Position numbers and translations under genes: made by a program. DNA of 33,652 nucleotides from a virus. Location of the stretch: IMG/VR virus record IMGVR_UViG_3300027608_000090, positions 1-33,652 of that record; one strand, given 5' to 3'. The notes beneath the pieces are model-generated. The model searched no databases. It was not told where the DNA came from and was given only the letters and a program-made list of their open reading frames with translations. Of the stretch, positions 20,201 through 24,251 are shown one piece after another (position 1 is the stretch's first letter; each line of letters begins with the position of its first letter).

Positions 20201-20331
20201 CCAACGAATCCTTGTGTTTTTCTAAAGTTAGGTTCTTGAATCAGTTGATCAAGTGTGGCGGCCAAGAATTGTTTGTTAGCATCAGTCTGAAAAATTTCAG
20301 GAAGAAAATCTACACTACGAACTGTTGCCAT
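5293..20331 (-). CDS. Giant 5012-residue modular baseplate/adsorption protein at the gp7 position
   Basis: An uninterrupted reading frame of 15,039 bases, roughly 45% of the window. The ATG shares its A with the TAA of gp6 and has GGAG 9 bases upstream. The N terminus (VDFLPEIFQTDANKQFLAAT) recalls N-terminal segments of very large structural proteins in aquatic T4-like phages. In order come a cupredoxin-like domain (residues about 207-297), many short beta-sandwich modules, a W-rich segment with KEPDWWQDTYGPAPYTSDNL (about 1463-1511), a CBM5/12-like segment (about 1965-2011), seven FG-GAP-like motifs (about 2377-3259), GSGY modules (about 3945-4016), two more CBM-like segments (about 4057-4103 and 4353-4398) and a conserved ITIDGERIMYRYRNT/LLRGTAGT motif (about 4814-4855). 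T4 gp7 has about 1030 residues, so most of this protein is extra. I infer a wedge or rim component that carries host-binding modules. Alternatives are a stand-alone long tail fibre or a multi-function replacement for gp7-gp12. Confidence 0.8.
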   Translation of the reverse strand: MATVRSVDFLPEIFQTDANKQFLAATLDQLIQEPNFRKTQGFVGRSVGPGVDPNDKYVVEPTATRANYQLEPGVVSLIPETSQIRDAITYPGLNDAIGFQGGNASRPDRLYSSEYYTWDPFVDFDAFVNFSQYFWVPGGPDTVDVAATGVSTSDNFVVTRANGVYTFSGVNGDNPIIELVRGGNYTFQVAQNSTETVNYRVRNSGTSAYVIDFQNNPSLTLARGNTYVFNLTLDGVFPFWIKTQPTTGTGETYTQGVSRNGAVTGLVTFTVPQDAPDTLYYAAQNQAGMQGTLNIVDGTPGTGPGFWIQTTPGVSGTITATPNISSRDVLGVTNNGEDLGTIVFNVPAKDAQSFYYNLTSIGQVDLVTDMQFAQINNQPVSDFISQYNGIDGITNLDGRTLVFTNPIEDTEAGGWYRTSFFDPLIDDASNVGVAGSYDSVPYDYTIDIAPNQRYQKYQISYVNIAGIVYIQVNKIADIAPLEKFIIGYGQTYSNTQWYKDATGEFQRIPLLSAVQDTLYYQDGTDPEIFGRIKLIEQTQTNIIYVDEILGRNTYTSPNGVEFSNGLRVRFTGDVSPASYGSGSSAFEYTATEAGTNYITYNDSTDLYVGQQVVFSSPSLGGLNAGQTYYVRSIAANGLKFTVSAADGGPAVVLANGTGVAAATAISSREYYVSGVGTAIELLPAVNYVVPELYVEDADDSTISTEPGQPDYLTIDRSSKDLNAWTRSNRWFHIDVLNATADYNNTTAVLDNNYRAKRPIVQFRPGMRLWNMGTSGKAPVDIIDFEETDAFSNIEGTTSYTTDGYTFVEGTRVIFAADEDTSVRNRIYIVSFVTPDTVAPLIPQPIITLTQASDGLVLLDQATVCISGNTTAGKTFWYDGIEWTEAQQKTSIQQAPLFNIYNPDGVSFGDGTQYQSTTFAGSKLFSYAVSDTTILDPVLQFPLKYLNINNVGDIVFDNNLYVDTFLYVVDNVSITSDISSGSVREYANRTDYQKLIGWQKAAVDQQLYQQFKFSYTGATLKLDVAVLSQTSIATPVIKIYVGSVFIDPGKYTYTTTANSTVITLLNTYALTDIVEVLALSDQTSKVAFYQVPDNLQSNPLNSNSQEFTLGTIRTHYQSICENLQTLQGPVNGANNTRDLGNIIPYGLVILQQSSPLTLAGYFMRSTDYNIFASMQYNSREYIKFKAQMLDSVLTQNIGFETTAQILDTAIQNVTLGKLDTQPFYWSDMIPAGITYASTAYTVSFITTNVFDTVQVYDFNTQNYLGLLVYLNDQQLTRDVDYTVATDGPRITVLVSLAVGDVLLVNEYNATYGNFVPNTPTKLGLYPSWKPALITQVTSNGNAQFILGHDGSTTPVFGDIRDDVLLEFETRIYNNLKLDDNPVPLTIDDVLPGQFRNTGYTFEEINTIFSSDFLAYCGWNKLDYNTQNYLANNEFTYNYSSSNNRLDNQPLLGAWRGIYRYFYDTEQPSLTPWQMLGLTKEPDWWQDTYGPAPYTSDNLVLWDDLEAGLVADPVAPYTVPKYARPGLTSVIPTDSEGTLLSPLDCVVGVTPLNSALNSKFSKSWALGDGGPVEASWYNSSSYPFSVMHVLAVTRPAKFFALFADRDRYRYNLDYDQYLLDDRYRLDANGVEVYGNGTSKASYINWIVDYNRQTGIDSTDLLTADLQNLDVRLCYRMAAFSDKQYIKLFTEKSSPNSTNTALMIPDQSYDILLYKNQPFDQVRYSSVAVQKVSNGYAVFGFGNQQPYFNILQSQAVGRLETYSSGGITVRIPTFYTNTVVQVPYGFVFNNETAVCDFLASYGELLGTQGLTFTNIANGYVLDWPRMINEFLYWSQQGWSTDAIINLNPLAARLEISRPLAVVDSINTETTENLLLNQNSQEIPPRALNIVRLGNNFSIEPLNLDAISYIDMRFTNYEHMIVLNNQSVFGDLIYDPTTGARQSRLSMVAMTTADWNGSVDAPGFILNQNNVQEWTGLKTYSKGEIVKYKNVYWSALTIVQPTDKFDFNVWTQSDYTQIELGLLPNLANKADQLANSYNINAANIESDNDLLAYGLIGFKPRQYMAALNLDDVSQVNVYRQFLDTKGTLLATELFRQANLGKESADYNIYENWAVQRAVYGANANRSYFELRLDRALLSSNPSLIQVIQPQQVSEADQTIFLSSVWRQSFALTSTDILPVTTELPTDLALPTAGYVSLDDADITVFDIENSASLAANIDAIQVGTSVWVAKVNSYDWDIYRAQAVPGTIQHVCDNLDGTSRVIFSTNHGLAVGNKLIIKFFDPEINGVYQVLSVLNLTTVNIAFDFTGDRVVANGSGLGFTLQTMRVAQASDVINLPYANNILPGAKVWVDNNGAGLWEVLQKNTVFSDIISLNPVLLDAGEQYGASVAQARNRLAALVGSPRYGFGSGVEYGAIYVYVKSYGDQYIPVSPIGTNDSILTVTTTGVRGLGNSADFGDQTWAVAGASASQGTGSLANVGYAFVIFRDPLLGEPGSIPYTTWQLLTPPTAPDRAVTGEMGYSVAVSQDERWMYVGAPGANQVHAYGQVDWQQQELKVFADGVTKSWNINNSVQIDNIYQLKVSLNRQVQTVGVEYTITGLNTVAFINTPGLFNATAIVPGTEYTILSVGTTNFVAIGAASNTVGVTFTATGTGTGTGTVLEETLIEFARYNSYQIPYTAVTQNLADGLDANGRRLGLATVETDNIYSFSIKLNGNLLRPNIDYTLAGTTVTFLISFISADILVVSAKGYFTYVYTIDSSDITGGLTAGNRFGHSVCCTTDGRQVLIGTPYKAMANAINTVSNTGVAAGATTYSNLSQYSTSGSGFGAKFDVSRSGSSYVVTVVRGGQNYAVNDTVTILGTSLGGTSVNNLTITVNSVETITETGSTYVFDRSVQKFIYNSDTSTVNFTVLGTVTGPVSVLVNGQFLINQQNSVDAGPGLFNTFTVNGNIVTIDANLATGDIIEIETNQFRQVQEVEQNIIAEFSNFGQATDICSNNCSLYVGEPQSSQQVFKGGVVERFVNQSRVYGTITATVSNPVLTIGNTIRVNNIDVILTDTTVTSLASAINTTVPNVLATVNTAGYLTLSVKNSDAAPEYNKLQVAPGSIGTTFATLGFETFAWTQTIESPYATELAGFGGSVSIDDSAINLVVGAPRGTLYLETEFDDGTTFFDAGSTVFFSIIVQSGAVYTYDYLPSSTLLITNPGKFVFGQQVNNSDVAPYDGFGTVVNYTSGVLMAGAPKNDYSDSTADYGAVFVFENSTRTPSWTVLREQQPVVDIRLLNSVFLYDRITSAKSEFLDFINPLQGRILGAARQNLDYIGAVDPAAYNIGPANITGTTWGAQQVGELWWNISSVRFIDPNQDSIVYASRRWAQLFPGSEIDVYQWVVSAQPPGSYTGEGTPLNAVSYTVNSRLTIDGTFATEYYFWVRGITVTATQLGKTLPASTVASYIQDPRASGIAYMAPINASTIALYNSADYIEASDTIISIEFDRELTTDNVHVEYELIPQDRADGFLSSGLYRKFQDSFCGVDTFGNLVPDPNLSPAEQYGVQFRPRQSMFVDRLAALKNYLTRANTVLAQYPIAETRIFNLLNSSEPEPSQTALVNGVTVTNWNLRVATQEILGFQQPIWSNPDGPIPVGYKYLVVTDSANRGLWTIYTVQDSDVTAGQRVLVLTSVQGYNTPDYWSYIVWNRPGYNPSTKVITEVVNYAALSGLTVDVGSSVKVTANAQGKYEIYLRTDTGYERVVLQDGTIAFSAELYDYALGRFGFDLEVFDAQYYDQEPVIETRKVIQAINEELFIDDLAIERNRALVLMFNYVLSEFSAPEWLVKTSLIDVDHRIRELLPFQNYRQDNQEFVADYIQEVKPYHVSIREFNLKYTGSDQSFGDNTDFDVPAYFNTDLQIAKYTSPILLPYEHGTAFNASINIQSDLPASSTVWEEWPYSQWYTNYLLSLDSVEIIDSGSGYNEPPQVTFVGDAVVVAQGTAVINSLGQVVAVTVTDPGQGYRSTPTVEFSGGNGTGVRAYVHLIGSGMGQTFNTEQTGVADSYNLVRTFRTVIKYDRFQYFSDVQTWSSNGTYQDGQLVRFDNRVWQAASADSTAVVGPTFNLEDWTEVNAGTFNNGVGLTGVDRTMGLYVPGVNAPGLELPLLVDGVDYPGVQVYGDYFLGDPLAVDAEYTSEFTDATLGTLPTDINVDGGEFIGLYEGHAPEELVNGAEFDTLDMRVYTRPGADWSRDGHGFQLGTIRYEYEPAVTSTLSWAGVVEHPVQVLVSNITTGIDLVPGTDFTIDWDDYTITLLTVASGNIVNISVYELGGGSQLYRANYLGGDIGSTVIIPVNTAEISDVYVFVNGASVGGISWTPYIESTTWDILDSYSRLDIVNNSGTYYRAQQNVPAGIVITDLDYWISFVPTLESEVDLGTSYGFGSGIALVAFGLTTVEAGYFVKGNQYTIATLGTTDFVSIGAASNTVGVTFTATGIGTGTGTATIDLSWSTPQVQYKVADAAMVATPVITLTNSIQGSNSANMVITRNGLRLQPPEGIEWTGNNVEVSFGLPQRGNYSQSIIDAPNDIQVWVDNVLQVQSVGATIGSYAVTNYSGSNTPGRQVVFTSPPPSGARILISVDTEADYRVVTQTVQISSGVNLDDVFAVITWNDTAQQNPVTLVFNGPIVSGLTIAEPYDSTVYDAASVSGDPGSYDYSVGTAVSSNDFLLNRTSVNAGRLWVTLDGYRLFEGADFTVEDDGSTLESATLILASGAIGPAQILAVTMFTDSIVPESMAFRIFQDMRGVQATYRITAATSTTLSQDLSATADTIYVTDASVLTEPNLELGVFGVITIDGERIMYRYRNTALNTISSLLRGTAGTASASHSTSADVYDTGRGNLLDQRYQDYVVTNSSDGTLSGTFPLGDGTTSVFSAPLIDVADFEDSSTENLSIEVYVGGRRQYKYSDTTATSQYRWFLSLFDPVTIEFVVDGAVYPELRAPAEGSEVTILVRQGVTWYQQGATTASNGVALQDTDTLAARFLRGE
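5765..5890 (-). other. Conserved C-terminal phage motif in the giant protein
   Basis: Encodes GVITIDGERIMYRYRNT and, after a short gap, LLRGTAGTASASHS. The combination 'I-DGE-I-Y ... L-RGTAGT--ASH' is one I recall near the C termini of many large phage tail proteins. It anchors the end of the giant protein to a known phage architecture, although its role is unknown to me. Confidence 0.55.
6921..7041 (-). repeat. Duplicated YTI...GTGTGT module, copy 2
   Basis: Encodes YTIATLGTTDFVSIGAASN then TVGVTFTATGIGTGTGT. It matches copy 1 at 12381-12501 with about 84 of 108 bases identical by hand count, including a 25-base exact run, at an exact offset of 5460 bases. This peptide is recalled as widespread in marine phage structural proteins. 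Confidence 0.75.
7140..7276 (-). other. CBM5/12-like carbohydrate-binding segment 3, divergent
   Basis: WDILDSYSRLDIVNNSGTYY, then RAQ and a closing DYWISF. The glycine after the first tyrosine is missing and the second W is replaced by Y, so it is a weaker match than the other two. Confidence 0.35.
8023..8163 (-). other. CBM5/12-like carbohydrate-binding segment 2
   Basis: The same pattern as segment 1: WSSNGTYQDGQLVRFDNRVW, then QAA and a closing DWTEV. It lies just after the GSGY modules. All aromatic positions are kept, making it, with segment 1, one of the two clearest copies. Confidence 0.5.
10580..13203 (-). other. Seven FG-GAP-like motifs, probable seven-bladed beta-propeller
   Basis: Seven copies of a (F/Y)-G-x-S/A-V ... 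(V/A)-G-(A/S/E/T)-(P/S) ... G-A-x-(Y/F)-V-(Y/F) pattern, in transcription order at 13078-13203, 12889-13006, 12702-12809, 11974-12054, 11293-11408, 10776-10960 and 10580-10699. Clear examples are GYSVAVSQDERWMYVGAPG, GFGGSVSIDDSAINLVVGAP and DYGAVFVFEN. Large insertions separate motifs 3/4, 4/5 and 5/6. The calcium loop DxDxDG of integrin-type blades is not seen. Integrin-like propellers bind ligands; the role here is inferred as receptor or glycan binding. Confidence 0.6.
12381..12501 (-). repeat. Duplicated YTI...GTGTGT module, copy 1
   Basis: Encodes YTILSVGTTNFVAIGAASN then TVGVTFTATGTGTGTGT, inside the insertion between FG-GAP-like motifs 3 and 4. It is paired with the copy at 6921-7041. 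The GT-rich end is itself a short tandem (GTACCTGTACCAGTACCTGT on the plus-strand complement reading), a likely site of slippage. Confidence 0.75.
14299..14439 (-). other. CBM5/12-like carbohydrate-binding segment 1
   Basis: Pattern W-x(5)-Y-x(2)-G-x(2)-V-x-Y-x(3)-YW-x-A ... W, read as WTGLKTYSKGEIVKYKNVYW followed by SA and a final W about 20 residues later. This matches the short aromatic fold of chitin/cellulose-binding modules CBM5/12, known also in phage tail proteins. Sugar binding is inferred. Confidence 0.5.
19441..19713 (-). other. Cupredoxin-like domain without metal ligands (in the giant protein)
   Basis: Residues about 207-297 follow a cupredoxin pattern: LARGNTYVFNL strand, PFWIKT strand, then FTVPQDAPDTLYYAAQNQAG with M289 and a final strand GTLNIV. 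The positions that normally hold Cys and His are Ala283 and Gln286; only Met289 remains. It is therefore probably a structural beta-sandwich. A second, more worn copy may follow at residues about 305-362 (FWIQT ... IVFNVPAKDAQSFYY). Confidence 0.5.
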
Positions 20332-23300
20332 TAAATTACTCCACTACCAGGCGCAGTACGCAAGTTGGTACTGGTCAATGCTTCAATAACTTCAATGTTA
20401 TTGATAGTGGCACCATTAGCAAATATCTCGTTTGGTTCTGACCGTATCTCGTACAAGTCTCCAAAATACTTTTGTGAGTTCAACGGTACTAGTACCACTG
20501 AACTGATAATTGATCCTAGTTCACTATGTAGGTAGGCCGCAAGTTCACTGAAGTAGAATGTGTCTCCAAAGTTCCATTTGTCGATACTGAAGTAGGTATT
20601 CATCGCGGCAACCACAGAACTTTTAATTTCACTGGTGCTGGCAGTTGAGCCGCTGGCTCTGATAACCTTGATTGTTGCACGTAATTCTGCTGCGGCTTTT
20701 TGTCCAAACAGGGGTTTGAATACAACACTATTCAAAATAATATTATCGCTCAACATCTTGAAGTTTTGTAGGCCTTGGTAAGTGGTTGTCAATTCATCGA
20801 GGCTTGGTACATCAGGTTCAATCACAGTGCCTGTGGTATCTTGAATCCAATTTTGATAAGCAGTATAGTAGGTCAACGTGACCACATACAGATCAATGAT
20901 ATTAGTGGTGCCTGGATCAATACGAGTGGTCAATGGTGCATTGTGTCGGTATTGAAAGTACAAGTCTTGACGACCTGTCTTGGCCAACCACTCTGTACTG
21001 ACGTCAATCAAGGTTCGTAGTCCTGTGGCTCCCACGCTCAATTGATAAAATGCTTCATCTGTGTAGGCATAAAAAACTTGTCCTGGAGTCCATTCAGTCT
21101 TGACCAACTCAATATCATCTAGAGTGGCATAGTCACTAACGACTTCGCCTTGGGTTACCAACAGATAACGTTGTAGGTTGTCAAAGTCCAGAGTTTTTTG
21201 TAGGTATATGTACTTTTGTGTGGGGTCTATAGAAGGAGCAACAATTTCATTGAAGAAATCAGGGTTGTCAGGTACACCATCATTGTCGCTGTCACGATAG
21301 CTGACCAGCACTTGGAAATCGTCTACATAGCCGTCTGATTCAACAGGTTGCCCAGTAATGGTCATGACAATATCTCCAGACAAATGATCTGTAGAGTCAG
21401 GTCTAGTGTTTACTGCTAAAACATTGATATAGTCCTTGATCACTGTGCCAGTTCGTGAATCGTAAATTTGTGAGCCATCATAGAAGAAAAAGCGTGTGCT
21501 CAGCACTGACCCAAAGTAATAGGCCAAGCCACGGAAAGTTATTGTGTAGTTTTGATTTTGAACCACAAACTGAATCAACCATGATGCATCTTGATTTGTA
21601 CCAGTATTAGATCCTGCGTTGGCTTGACTGAATGTGCTGTCAGTGGCTAAGTTGGTGCTGGTAATCAAGTACCAAGAATACGGCACATCGGTGATATCAC
21701 CGTTGCTGTCATAGCCAATACCAAAATTACGATTGAGCAAAATTTGTTCGGCCATTGACTGTTCCAGTGCCAATGGCAAGTCTGACACAAATAGTGGAAT
21801 AATAGTATCAACTAGAGCACCGGTTGGGATAAAATTATTCAGTGTGATTGGACCTGCGCCTGAACTGAGATTGCCAAGTCCGTTGTTGTATCCTGTGCCT
21901 TGTATGCTCAAAGGACTGGCCCAAATCTCTAGTGTTTCATCTGCACGACTAGGTGTGCCAGATTTGAGTCTATTGTTGGCGTCAAAGTAGTAGCCAACAG
22001 GTGGTACAAATTTTATCAAACTGCCCACTGCCACATATTTAAAATCAGTAGTGGTAGTGAATCCCACCGGGATTGGAGTTCCGTTGGGCCAAGTAGCAGA
22101 TGTCACTGCATTTCTAAAGTATCCTGTGGTCTCATTGGCCAGGGTGGTACTCTGGTTCCAGGTGGCGTCAGGAACCCAGGTTGTTGCACCATATGTGGGC
22201 AAGGTGGACTCAGTGACTCTAGGAAAATTAGCATAGTAAAACTGCTTCATGGTAGTCTCAGCCAAGCCAGGTTGAACCTGGTTGGCAATCACATCTGCTA
22301 TTTCATTTCGATTGGTGTAGGAAAACAGGATAGTGGGCAATATGTTTTGTTCCCACAATCCGCCATCAGCACCAAAGCTGTTGGTGCTGGAATATTTGCC
22401 GGTGTTGTCCACAAGGTCAAGATAACGACTGGTGCCGATACTTGCACGATTCAGTGCCTTGCTTTTTACAATTGAATTGTATTGTGTGTACGGGAAGAGA
22501 TTGTAGTCTTCGCCGTTGACCATACGGTTTTGAGTGTAGTATTGTGCAGGCGCACGTTGTTTGATTTGATCGATTGTTTCACGTGCCTGGCTATTGCTCA
22601 CAGGTCTTGTGATACCGCAAGTGAACGTAATGGTTTCAAGATTGCCGTTGCGACTGATGTAACTAATGGGAATAGTCACACTCTGCATTTCTTCAGGATT
22701 GATAATGTATTGCAAACCATTTGATGCACGAACATAGGCACGGAATGTGCCCACTGGTATTTCTGAGAACACTCCGTCGCCGAACACCATGGTGATCTGA
22801 TCATTGGTGCGTGATGTCACTGTATAGATGGATCGCAGGCTGGTACCAACTTGTTCAGCTGCCGCCGCATAGATGTTTTCTGTGTATTCCCACTCACGTG
22901 ATACAGTGCCAACATTGTCCAGTTGGTACAACCAACGGTCTTCGTTGTTGACACCTTCAATGTTGATGTTTACTGTGCGATTGCTGACTTTTTCAGCCAG
23001 GTTAAAATCTTGATTCTGAAGTACGCCTTGCTTGAACATAAAGAAGTAGCCAGTGTTGGCTGACTGAAACCCCAGTTGATCATTGCGGAATAACACATTG
23101 AATGGTGAATTGGCTCGTGGGCTTGGCTCATACAAATAATCTGCGCCCACTGATGTGGATGTCATGGCCTCAAACGGCATGGTTATTCCGTCTACTGTAG
23201 CAGTATAAGGTACAATAGGCAAAAATCCAGGTACCAAGTTGATTCCATATTCGTCTGTTCTCACGCCCAAGATAGTCTGGCGGTTGCCAGGGCGTCCCAC

Positions 23301-23807
23301 TCGTTGAGTGTTGACCAAACTGGAATTGATAATAGTAGTAAACTGCTCTTGCCAGTCAGGGTTGGTAGGATCAGCCCAGTTCACTGTGACATTGCTCAAG
23401 TTAACACCTTGATAGTCAATTACGTTTTCTGTTGTGGTTATTGAAAAAACTTTGAGCAAGCCCTGGGCGGCTGTGTTGCGTTTGGCAGTGTAGCTGACCA
23501 AGTTGGCCAGGCGTACCACACTGTCACGACGTTCTGCCGTGTCCATGTAGTTTTCACGTGTATTAAGGTCTGAGCGAAAGGCCAGGGCCTGTCCCATAAA
23601 TGCCATCACATCCAACAAGGCAATGTATTCTGACGATTCAATAAAGTCGTTGAATGTTTCAGGGTAGTACAAACGCAAATAATCAATAAAGCTCTTGCGC
23701 AGAGTTTCAAAATCATAACTCTGGAAGTCAGCTTCGCGATAGGTTTGATAGATCTGTTTCCAGTCTTCAACTCCAAATATTGCGGTTTGTCTTGTGGTGG
23801 TTGCCAT
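20331..23807 (-). CDS. 6: Baseplate wedge protein gp6 (baseplate J-like)
   Basis: 1158 residues, compared with about 660 in T4 gp6, so it carries long insertions. The first 120 residues show the gp6 signature: a helical start with DFETLRKSFIDYLRLYYPET, then SSEYIALLDVMAFMGQALAF and RDSVVRLANLVSYTAKRNTA. A second conserved part is APAQYYTQNRMVNGEDYNLF near residue 430. The C-terminal 120 residues include a helix-strand region, DKWNFGDTFYFSELAAYLHS, that fits the gp6 end. In T4, gp6 dimers form the ring that ties six baseplate wedges together and bind gp25 and gp53 in the core. It is preceded by gp25 and by a CATAAATA late-promoter variant with a short GAGG leader, and followed without a gap by the giant gene, which implies tight co-expression. 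Confidence 0.92.
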   Translation of the reverse strand: MATTTRQTAIFGVEDWKQIYQTYREADFQSYDFETLRKSFIDYLRLYYPETFNDFIESSEYIALLDVMAFMGQALAFRSDLNTRENYMDTAERRDSVVRLANLVSYTAKRNTAAQGLLKVFSITTTENVIDYQGVNLSNVTVNWADPTNPDWQEQFTTIINSSLVNTQRVGRPGNRQTILGVRTDEYGINLVPGFLPIVPYTATVDGITMPFEAMTSTSVGADYLYEPSPRANSPFNVLFRNDQLGFQSANTGYFFMFKQGVLQNQDFNLAEKVSNRTVNINIEGVNNEDRWLYQLDNVGTVSREWEYTENIYAAAAEQVGTSLRSIYTVTSRTNDQITMVFGDGVFSEIPVGTFRAYVRASNGLQYIINPEEMQSVTIPISYISRNGNLETITFTCGITRPVSNSQARETIDQIKQRAPAQYYTQNRMVNGEDYNLFPYTQYNSIVKSKALNRASIGTSRYLDLVDNTGKYSSTNSFGADGGLWEQNILPTILFSYTNRNEIADVIANQVQPGLAETTMKQFYYANFPRVTESTLPTYGATTWVPDATWNQSTTLANETTGYFRNAVTSATWPNGTPIPVGFTTTTDFKYVAVGSLIKFVPPVGYYFDANNRLKSGTPSRADETLEIWASPLSIQGTGYNNGLGNLSSGAGPITLNNFIPTGALVDTIIPLFVSDLPLALEQSMAEQILLNRNFGIGYDSNGDITDVPYSWYLITSTNLATDSTFSQANAGSNTGTNQDASWLIQFVVQNQNYTITFRGLAYYFGSVLSTRFFFYDGSQIYDSRTGTVIKDYINVLAVNTRPDSTDHLSGDIVMTITGQPVESDGYVDDFQVLVSYRDSDNDGVPDNPDFFNEIVAPSIDPTQKYIYLQKTLDFDNLQRYLLVTQGEVVSDYATLDDIELVKTEWTPGQVFYAYTDEAFYQLSVGATGLRTLIDVSTEWLAKTGRQDLYFQYRHNAPLTTRIDPGTTNIIDLYVVTLTYYTAYQNWIQDTTGTVIEPDVPSLDELTTTYQGLQNFKMLSDNIILNSVVFKPLFGQKAAAELRATIKVIRASGSTASTSEIKSSVVAAMNTYFSIDKWNFGDTFYFSELAAYLHSELGSIISSVVLVPLNSQKYFGDLYEIRSEPNEIFANGATINNIEVIEALTSTNLRTAPGSGVI

Positions 23808-23828
23808 GTTATTAGTGCCTCAGTACTT

Positions 23829-23836
23829 TATTTATG
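23829..23836 (-). promoter_or_regulatory. Late promoter CATAAATA for gp6 and the giant gene
   Basis: CATAAATA on the minus strand, 21 bases before the gp6 ATG, in the 48-base gap after gp25. It differs from TATAAATA only at the first base, and T4-like cyanophages are known to use an NATAAATA box. A GAGG ribosome-binding site lies between box and ATG. Confidence 0.6.
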
Positions 23837-23855
23837 GGCAATAAAAACGGCTCAG

Positions 23856-24233
23856 TTATACATAGGTGGCATTGCGTTGTTGTAGATCAAAGAAGATACT
23901 CAAGCGTTCAGCATCAGTACTGGGAACCACAGTTAGTTCTATCTGTATCAAAATACCGTTGTTCTGGGGAAATGTTTGGATGTCACTGATGTAGAGTCTG
24001 GGGTCGCCGCCGCCCACTCGCTGAACTTCTGCTTCAATGGCTGTTTGTAATTCTTCCAGTTGTGGCTCAAACAAATAGTCCCATAGCACAGTGCCGTATC
24101 CTGGGCGCCCGGGCAGTTGCCCTTGACGGATATTAAACGCATTCAACAGATCGCGTTTGACCAGTTCAAAATCCGTTAGTGTGAATTTTTTAAACTGGTT
24201 CTGTGTGTTAAATCCAATGAATCTTTGTGCCAT
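23856..24233 (-). CDS. 25: Baseplate wedge protein gp25
   Basis: 125 residues, close to the 132 of T4 gp25. The sequence fits the gp25/TssE family: an N-terminal helix region, RPGYGTVLWDYLFEPQLEEL with the G-x-G-T-x-L-x-x-x-L-F core, a helix TAIEAEVQRV, then GDPRLYISDIQTFPQNNGIL and a final strand pair ILIQIELTVVPS. The family's EPR motif, needed for wedge assembly, is DPR here (near residue 78). gp25 sits in the wedge core and helps start sheath assembly. It lies between the Ala/Gly-rich gene and gp6, the usual gp25-gp6 order. A TATAAATA box stands only 4 bases before the ATG and no Shine-Dalgarno sequence is near. Confidence 0.92.
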   Translation of the reverse strand: MAQRFIGFNTQNQFKKFTLTDFELVKRDLLNAFNIRQGQLPGRPGYGTVLWDYLFEPQLEELQTAIEAEVQRVGGGDPRLYISDIQTFPQNNGILIQIELTVVPSTDAERLSIFFDLQQRNATYV

Positions 24234-24237
24234 ATGA

Positions 24238-24245
24238 TATTTATA
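24238..24245 (-). promoter_or_regulatory. T4-type late promoter TATAAATA directly before gp25
   Basis: Exact TATAAATA on the minus strand, in the 18-base gap after the preceding gene and only 4 bases before the gp25 ATG. The usual start distance for T4 late promoters would put transcription at the ATG itself, giving a leaderless message. Confidence 0.65.
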
Positions 24246-24251
24246 GCGTTT

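Noticed and set aside
23808-23855. A terminator between gp25 and gp6
   Set aside because: There is a short T run (GTTTTTATT) but no stable stem before it. The CATAAATA box is the better explanation for this gap.
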